NCBI RefSeq assembly: GCF_005876955.1 | Contig: NZ_SSCL01000003.1 | Location: forward strand, 1-64,000 | Length of the DNA stretch: 64,000 bases | Direction: 5' to 3' | From: Sinomonas gamaensis | GTDB lineage: Bacteria > Actinomycetota > Actinomycetes > Actinomycetales > Micrococcaceae | Shown here: piece by piece, positions 58,987 to 64,000 of the stretch | How positions within the stretch are numbered: the stretch's first letter is position 1 | Layout: each line of letters starts with the position of its first letter | The notes under the pieces: generated by a model | What the model was told of the DNA's origin: nothing | Databases searched by the model: none | The model's input: only the letters and a program-made list of their open reading frames with translations | Position numbers and translations under genes: made by a program

Positions 58987-60255
58987 TCAGTCTACGGGAG
59001 ACACGCGCGGCGGCGTATCCGGGTTCCCCAGCCGGCGGGGCCTCAGAGAGCGGGCGACGGCGCCGGCGAGCCCTCCGTCGTCGGCGATCCGGACGTCGTC
59101 GAGCTCGAGCCAGTCCGCGAGCAGCCGCAGCTCGTCGGCGAGCTCGACCGGGGTGCCGAGCGGTGCGTCGGGTTCAGCATGGATCGCATGCACGAGCAGC
59201 GCACCGCCGGCGCGATCGGCCTTGAGGTCGACGCGTGCCACCATGGCGTCGCCGAGGAGGAAGGGAAGCACGTAATACCCGTATCGACGCCGCTCCGAGG
59301 GTGTGTAGATCTCCAGGCGATAGTGGAACCCGAAGAGGCGCTCGAGCCGCCGCCGCTCGAACACGAGTGAATCGAAGGGGCTCAGCAATGCGCGTCCCCG
59401 TGCAGCGCGAGGGATTCGGGTGCCCGCATGCAGGTAGGCCGTCCCCGACCAATGGTGGACCTGCACAGGCTCAGCGTCGCCGAGCCGGACAAGCTCGGCG
59501 AGCGCCGACTCCGTCGCCTTCATCGGGAGGCGGAAATAGTCGGCGAAGCAGCGGACGGTGCCGATTCCGTGCGCCTGCAGGGCAGCCCGGGTCAGCAGAA
59601 GCGCGGCTGACTCCCGATCTAGCGGTTCCTCGCCCGCCGCGGCGGCAATGACGCGCTGGGGCATGACGTCGGCGGTGAGGGCGTAGCGCCGCTCGAAGGA
59701 CGGCGTGCGGCTCGCCGAACTGACGATGCCCTGTTCGAAGAGGTCGCCGACCACGCGCTTCACGGCGTTCCAGTTCCAGCCCCAATTGTCGTTGCGGCGC
59801 TCTTCGACGTGGCCCAGGCGCTGGGTCAGCTGCGCCGCGGTGAGAGGACGGCTCGATGAGAGGACGTGAAGGATGCGCTCCGCCAGGTCGTCGCGTACCT
59901 CAGGATCGAGCCCGGCAGCGCCGACCCAGCTCCGCTTCTGCCACAGTCGGAGGGCCTCGAAGTGCTCGGGCTTGATGAAGCTCGCCTCGTGGGCCCAATA
60001 CTCGACCATTCGCCGTGGGCTCCGAGACGACATCCGGTCGAGAATGTCCCGATCGTACGCTCCGAGGCGCGAGAAGAACGGAAGGTAGTGGCTCCTCACG
60101 AGCACGTTGACCGAGTCGATCTGAACCAGCTGGAGCTGGTCAAAGACGCGGCCCACCGCCCTCGCTGTGGCGGGGGCGGCGGGCCGTGGGCCAATGAGTC
60201 CTTGTGCTGAGAGGGCGATGCGTCGGGCCTGCGCGAGGCTCAGGGCAGCGCCCAC
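58987..60255 (-). CDS. Winged-helix DNA glycosylase, YcaQ family
   Basis: 422 residues from a GTG at 60255. LSLAQARRIALSAQGL opens the HTH_42 family; LQLVQIDSVNVLVRSHYLPF with VEYWAHEASFIKPEHF and a C-terminal ILGDAMVARVDLKADRAGGA follow. LGDAMVARVDLKADR is close to the conserved region of the Streptomyces enzyme AlkX/YcaQ, which unhooks interstrand DNA crosslinks. No signal or membrane part. It lies between secA and hpf, both on the same strand. Confidence 0.88.
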   Translation of the reverse strand: MGAALSLAQARRIALSAQGLIGPRPAAPATARAVGRVFDQLQLVQIDSVNVLVRSHYLPFFSRLGAYDRDILDRMSSRSPRRMVEYWAHEASFIKPEHFEALRLWQKRSWVGAAGLDPEVRDDLAERILHVLSSSRPLTAAQLTQRLGHVEERRNDNWGWNWNAVKRVVGDLFEQGIVSSASRTPSFERRYALTADVMPQRVIAAAAGEEPLDRESAALLLTRAALQAHGIGTVRCFADYFRLPMKATESALAELVRLGDAEPVQVHHWSGTAYLHAGTRIPRAARGRALLSPFDSLVFERRRLERLFGFHYRLEIYTPSERRRYGYYVLPFLLGDAMVARVDLKADRAGGALLVHAIHAEPDAPLGTPVELADELRLLADWLELDDVRIADDGGLAGAVARSLRPRRLGNPDTPPRVSPVD

Positions 60256-60302
60256 TGCTTCTCTCCCTTTCTCCCCGCGGGGGGAGGTTCCCGTCGGGGC
60301 CG

Positions 60303-61034
60303 TCAGGAGACGACGGCCCCTTCATCGTTGGAACGGTAGGCCAGGATGCGGTCCTCAACCGCTGCGTTGCCTGGTTCGCAGGCCTGATCGAGACTGATGA
60401 CGCCATAGGTCCATCCGCGGCGACGGTACACCACAGACGGGGTGTTCGTCTCCGCATCGATGAACAGGTAGAAATCGTGGCCGAGGAGCTCCATGTTGTC
60501 GACGGCGTCGTCGAGCGTCAGAGTCGCCGCTGGAAACACCTTGCGGCGGATCAGCACGGGCGAATCGCCTGCTGGAATGTCGTTTTCGATCTCATAGGGT
60601 GATGTGGTTTCTGGCTCCGAGGAGTGGTTCGACGCCTCGAGCGCGTGCTCCGCGTAGATCGGCGTGGCCCCGCTGACAACAGGGAGAGACGCCGTGGCCG
60701 TCTTGACTGCAACCGGAGCGTGCTTGCCGTGATGGACCTTCCGCCTGTCCTTTGCCCTCCTCAGCCGTTCAAGGAGCTTTCCATAGGCGAGGTCGAAGGC
60801 CGCGAACTTGTCCGGGGCCGTCGCCTCGGCGCGGATGACGGGCCCGCGCCCTGTCACCGTCAGTTCGACAGTGAGCTGATCGCCTCCCGACCGGGTGCTG
60901 GTCTGCTTGGAGCACTTGGCGTCAACCCTCTGCACCTTGTCAGCGAGATTCTCGATCTTCTCGATCTTCTCGGTGGCGTACTCGCGGAACCGGTCCGACA
61001 CAGTCAGGTTGCGCCCGCTGATCTTGAACTCCAT
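60303..61034 (-). CDS. hpf: Ribosome hibernation promoting factor, long form
   Basis: 243 residues; the ATG at 61034 has GGAGGG upstream. Residues 1-105 are the S30AE domain (MEFKISGRNLTVSDRFREYA, then EATAPDKFAAFDLAYGKLLE, then RRAKDRRKVHHGKHAP), which binds the 30S decoding centre. A linker leads to the C-terminal dimerisation domain at about 183-243 (DNMELLGHDFYLFIDAETNT, then PSVVYRRRGWTYGVISLD). Long HPF alone forms 100S ribosome dimers in stationary phase. A terminator-like hairpin precedes the gene. Confidence 0.95.
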   Translation of the reverse strand: MEFKISGRNLTVSDRFREYATEKIEKIENLADKVQRVDAKCSKQTSTRSGGDQLTVELTVTGRGPVIRAEATAPDKFAAFDLAYGKLLERLRRAKDRRKVHHGKHAPVAVKTATASLPVVSGATPIYAEHALEASNHSSEPETTSPYEIENDIPAGDSPVLIRRKVFPAATLTLDDAVDNMELLGHDFYLFIDAETNTPSVVYRRRGWTYGVISLDQACEPGNAAVEDRILAYRSNDEGAVVS

Positions 61035-61076
61035 GGTGCCCTCCAGAGACTACTTCGGTCAGCTCGACTGAGACTC

Positions 61077-61109
61077 AAAGGGGCTACTGCATGACAGTCG
61101 AGCCCCTTT
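61077..61109 (-). terminator. Terminator after comF
   Basis: AAAGGGGCT (61077-61085) pairs with AGCCCCTTT (61101-61109); on the minus strand the stem is followed by UUUGAGU. It lies between comF and the hpf start, so hpf should have its own promoter in the following 40 bp. Confidence 0.65.
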
Positions 61110-61203
61110 CCTGAGCCGCTATCGAGAGGTTCCCCTCATCCTGGAACCCACTACCGACGTTAGTTGATCGTCATCGAATGCACACCCCTTCTTGTCCTTC
61201 AAT

Positions 61204-62085
61204 TCACTTGATGTCGGCCTTTTGTTCCTCGGCATGCTCAGCGGCGGGTGCCTGTACTGCTGCGATCACGGCTGCTCCAAGGACGACGGCGCCCGCCTCC
61301 TCGAGCGCCCTCGCCGCCTCGCGCAGTGTGGAACCGGTGGTGAGGACGTCGTCGACGAGGACGACGGGCCGACCACGCAGGGTGCATCTATGCTGCCGGC
61401 TCCAAGGGCTTCCCCTCTCCCGTGCGACGAGGCTCCCGGCGAGCCTTGCCCGGCGCTCTCCCCGACCGAGTCCCTTCTGCCCACCGCTCCCGGAAGCCGC
61501 CAGAGCAAGCCCCGGTAGCACCCGTGACCATCCGCGCCGCCTCTTCACAAGACCATGGAAGACTCGGGTGCCCGGCGGAGACAGGCGGTGGCGCACGAGC
61601 CAGCGGAGGAGGTCGGCGAGGGGATCGAACCCGCGCCGCACGTAGGCTGCAGAGCTCGTGGGGACGGGGACGAGAAGCACCTCCCGCTCCCCCCTCCGGG
61701 GACTACCGACGGCGGAACGGAGCGAGCGCCCTAGCGCGCAGCCCAGTTCCACGCGAAGCCGCGGAGCACCGTGCCTTTTGTAGGCGAGCAGTGCCTGCGA
61801 GAGCTCGGCCCCATACGTTCCCGCCGCCACAGCGGCAAGGAGGACGCCGCCGTCGTGCTCGACGAGCGCGGGAGCGCGCTGCTCGCAGCGCGCGGGCTGC
61901 GCAGTCGCGCCGCGCAAGGCCCCTGCGCAGCGGGGACACAGCACGGAATCCGGCAGCCCGCACGACGCGCACTCGACAGGGACGATGAGCGAGAGGACCC
62001 CCGAGAGCGCCGCACCGGCCTCCGAGAGAAGCCGCCGCCATCCGCGGAGCCTGGCGACGTGACGAGACGTGGACGCTGAATCCAT
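61204..62085 (-). CDS. ComF-family phosphoribosyltransferase-like protein
   Basis: 293 residues. A Zn ribbon at the N-terminus, CASCGLPDSVLCPRCAG, is followed by TYGAELSQALLAYKRHGAPR and the PRTase domain with PVPTSSAAYVRRGFDPLADL and the PRPP-binding loop VVLVDDVLTTGSTLREAARA. ComF proteins take part in DNA uptake in naturally competent bacteria, and the Zn ribbon plus PRTase pair is common even where competence is unknown. It is encoded between lpqB and hpf, its normal place in Actinobacteria. Confidence 0.9.
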   Translation of the reverse strand: MDSASTSRHVARLRGWRRLLSEAGAALSGVLSLIVPVECASCGLPDSVLCPRCAGALRGATAQPARCEQRAPALVEHDGGVLLAAVAAGTYGAELSQALLAYKRHGAPRLRVELGCALGRSLRSAVGSPRRGEREVLLVPVPTSSAAYVRRGFDPLADLLRWLVRHRLSPPGTRVFHGLVKRRRGWSRVLPGLALAASGSGGQKGLGRGERRARLAGSLVARERGSPWSRQHRCTLRGRPVVLVDDVLTTGSTLREAARALEEAGAVVLGAAVIAAVQAPAAEHAEEQKADIK

Positions 62086-62181
62086 GCTCTTCAGACTGCA
62101 CCTCAGAGCACTCGTGGGCCTCTCCCAGCCTCTTCCATGTGGACGACACGCCCAATGAAAAAGTGTGGAGGACCAACGAGC

Positions 62182-63927
62182 TCAGCCGGCGAACCCGAGC
62201 TGGACGGCCCCCTTGCCCTGTTCGGTCCACGAAGTGCGGACGAGGAGATAGATCCCGTCGCGCGCCACGGCATAGATCGACTGGTCCCCGTTGCCGGCGG
62301 AGATCCACTGGATCCCGGTCAGCGAGGCAAGCTGCCGCGGCTCGCCCCCTTGGAGGCTCACGAGCTCCGGCGTGACGACATCGGTGGGAGACGTGCCGGA
62401 GACAACCACTGTCGACTCGTCGACCCACAGCGCGAGCTCCGGATTCTTCGCGGTGAGGGGAAGGGTGATCGGGGTCGTGAGAGATTGCGGCGCGCCGTCC
62501 TGTCCGCGCACAACGCCGGCAACCTGCAACAGGGACTGGCCATCCGCTTCAGAGAGGACGAGGGCGCGCACGCCATCGCGGGAGATCCGCAATGACGTCA
62601 CGTTCCTCCCCGCCAGCCATGGAGCCGCCACCACAGTGTGCGGAACGGCAGCGTTCTGCGCAGTTCCCACCGGCCTGTAGGCCATGACCTCGGTTGCCCC
62701 GGTGGATCGCTGGGCGGCCGACCATACCCATTCGCTCGGACCGATCGATGGCGGCGTGAAGTGCTGGGCCGAATCGAGGAGCCGCTCGGGCTGACCCGGA
62801 ACGATCGAGTGCAGCGCCCTCTCCCCGTCGCCGAGGAACGCGTAGACGTGCTGCGACGCGGCGGCGGCGGGGGCCGACGGATCGAGCGAGGAGACAGACG
62901 GGATGCCATCGATCTTGGAGGTCTGCTTCGAGCCGTACTGCACGATCTGGCCGTCGGCGATGCCCACCTGCCACGAGGGAACCTTGGGATCCACGAGCGG
63001 TTGCGCCTGACGCGGGGCCGACGGGTCCTCGATCGCGACCTCGGTTTGATTCGTGCGCAGCGCGACGGCCCCGACTGACGGCAGTGCCGACAGCGTGCGC
63101 ACGAGTTGGCTGTGCATCCGCTGGCGATCGGTGAAGGAGGCATCGCGGAGCTCGGGAGTCAGGTCCACCTGGGCAACGTTCCCGACGATCGGCACGGACT
63201 CCCGCTCAAGCTTGATGCCGGGCGGAAATGCGCTCGCGACGGCGGACTTGAGATAGCCGGCCGGACCGGCGATGAGCGCGCTCACGAGCGACTTCGCGAT
63301 TCCCGAATTGTCGATGAACCACCTCATGTCCGGGACGAGGACGCTGAACGCGGGATCGAAGAAGTAGACCGAGAACGGGCGGTAGAGGACCTTGAACGTC
63401 TCCTCGGGGATCACCGTCCCATCGGGAAGCTTCGAGAGCCGCCACTGACCGTCGACCTGGGTCACCTCGACCTCGATCGCCTGCCGCGTGCCCGGCGGGT
63501 ACTGCGTCATGGTTCCGTCCTGATCCACCGAATACGCGACGTCGAGCTCATAGCGGTAGGCGTTGGGGCGCCCCGCCGAAACCACCGACGGGCTGCCGCG
63601 GTAGACGAGTGTCCGCTGGCTGGGCTTCCACGACACGGCGTTGGCGGGGGCGAGGAACTGGCGGGCCACCGTGAAGTCGTTCTGATACCCCGAGCCTGCG
63701 TTGAAGAAGCCCTCGATGATCGATTGCGGGGTGGCTCCGTTCTGGGGGCCCGGCGGGATGTACTGGGGGGCATTGCCGATCGCGGAGCCGCCGTCCTTGC
63801 TCGTGCCGACAGGTCCCGCCGTCGGGATCTGCGCACAGGCCGCCACGACGAGCAGGATCGCGATCGCAGCGGTGGCCAGCCGCAACGCCGGACGGAACCA
63901 GCGCTGCCGCGCGCGAACCCCGCTCAC
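62182..63927 (-). CDS. lpqB: Lipoprotein LpqB
   Basis: 581 residues from a GTG at 63927 overlapping the mtrB stop (GTGA). Lipobox LLVVAACAQ gives lipid-attached Cys31. An N-terminal part (about 50-180: PQSIIEGFFNAGSGYQNDFT) leads to a GerMN domain (about 190-300: FFDPAFSVLVPDMRWFIDNS, then VDLTPELRDASFTDRQRM), and the last 260 residues form a beta-propeller. LpqB binds the MtrB sensor outside the membrane and modulates MtrAB signalling on cell division and wall homeostasis. The operon mtrA-mtrB-lpqB is standard in Actinobacteria. Confidence 0.95.
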   Translation of the reverse strand: MSGVRARQRWFRPALRLATAAIAILLVVAACAQIPTAGPVGTSKDGGSAIGNAPQYIPPGPQNGATPQSIIEGFFNAGSGYQNDFTVARQFLAPANAVSWKPSQRTLVYRGSPSVVSAGRPNAYRYELDVAYSVDQDGTMTQYPPGTRQAIEVEVTQVDGQWRLSKLPDGTVIPEETFKVLYRPFSVYFFDPAFSVLVPDMRWFIDNSGIAKSLVSALIAGPAGYLKSAVASAFPPGIKLERESVPIVGNVAQVDLTPELRDASFTDRQRMHSQLVRTLSALPSVGAVALRTNQTEVAIEDPSAPRQAQPLVDPKVPSWQVGIADGQIVQYGSKQTSKIDGIPSVSSLDPSAPAAAASQHVYAFLGDGERALHSIVPGQPERLLDSAQHFTPPSIGPSEWVWSAAQRSTGATEVMAYRPVGTAQNAAVPHTVVAAPWLAGRNVTSLRISRDGVRALVLSEADGQSLLQVAGVVRGQDGAPQSLTTPITLPLTAKNPELALWVDESTVVVSGTSPTDVVTPELVSLQGGEPRQLASLTGIQWISAGNGDQSIYAVARDGIYLLVRTSWTEQGKGAVQLGFAG

Positions 63928-64000
63928 GGGGTCTCCTTGAGCAGAGACGACATGCCCACGACAATTCCCCGTGTCCCGCCCTCTGCCAGCGGAAGGCCGG
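63924..64000 (-). CDS. mtrB: MtrB sensor histidine kinase, C-terminal end (partial)
   Basis: The last codons of a gene that enters from the right edge: a frame reading PLAEGGTRGIVVGMSSLLKE and ending at TGA 63924-63926, overlapping the lpqB GTG. Only about 24 residues are visible and no kinase motif is included. The mtrB name is from the conserved order mtrA-mtrB-lpqB, which makes it likely but not proven by sequence. Confidence 0.75.
   Translation of the reverse strand, partial: GLPLAEGGTRGIVVGMSSLLKETP

Overview
The window is high-GC actinobacterial chromosome. Gene content (WhiB1 beside a PdtaS-type kinase, MtrB-LpqB-ComF-HPF-SecA in one block, the large NAD-glutamate dehydrogenase, long-form HPF, galactofuran genes) points to Micrococcaceae, of the Arthrobacter/Sinomonas type; the genus is an inference. 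No rRNA, tRNA or CRISPR array was found.

Positions 1-16,576 are accessory in character. They open with the right end of an IS21-like element and a frameshifted gene. Then come a cold-shock protein, a TetR regulator, an acetyltransferase, several small hypothetical proteins, and a secretion cassette: a Ser/His-type signal peptidase fused in frame to a DUF5305-like protein, plus its likely secreted substrate. A serine recombinase follows, with repeats upstream of it, then a voltage-gated-type K+ channel, a Thg1-like 3'-5' polymerase, and an HTH protein downstream of an orphan csrA. The csrA leader carries a GGA-loop hairpin over its ribosome binding site and a 27-codon ORF. This part ends in a gene-poor stretch and a C-terminally truncated CpaF ATPase.

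Positions 16,577-40,173 form a cell-envelope polysaccharide locus. It has precursor genes (galU, rmlA, rmlB, an rmlC-rmlD fusion, glf), polyprenyl-sugar type genes (GT2, GtrA, DUF2304), several GT2 glycosyltransferases including two rhamnosyltransferase paralogues, the galactofuranosyltransferase GlfT2, a Wzx-like flippase, a Wzm/Wzt ABC exporter, two large membrane proteins (DUF2142 and DUF6541 types), and a secreted GH25 muramidase with LGFP wall-anchoring repeats. Together they suggest a rhamnose- and galactofuranose-containing wall polymer.

Positions 40,353-64,000 look like core chromosome: an FHA/FtsK (EssC-like) ATPase, whiB1 with a CRP-like site, the pdtaS kinase, gdh, a SAF-domain plus ParA-like pair, a BldC-like HTH protein, a LysM protein, a DUF6459-like protein, secA, a YcaQ-type glycosylase, hpf, comF, lpqB and the 3' end of mtrB.
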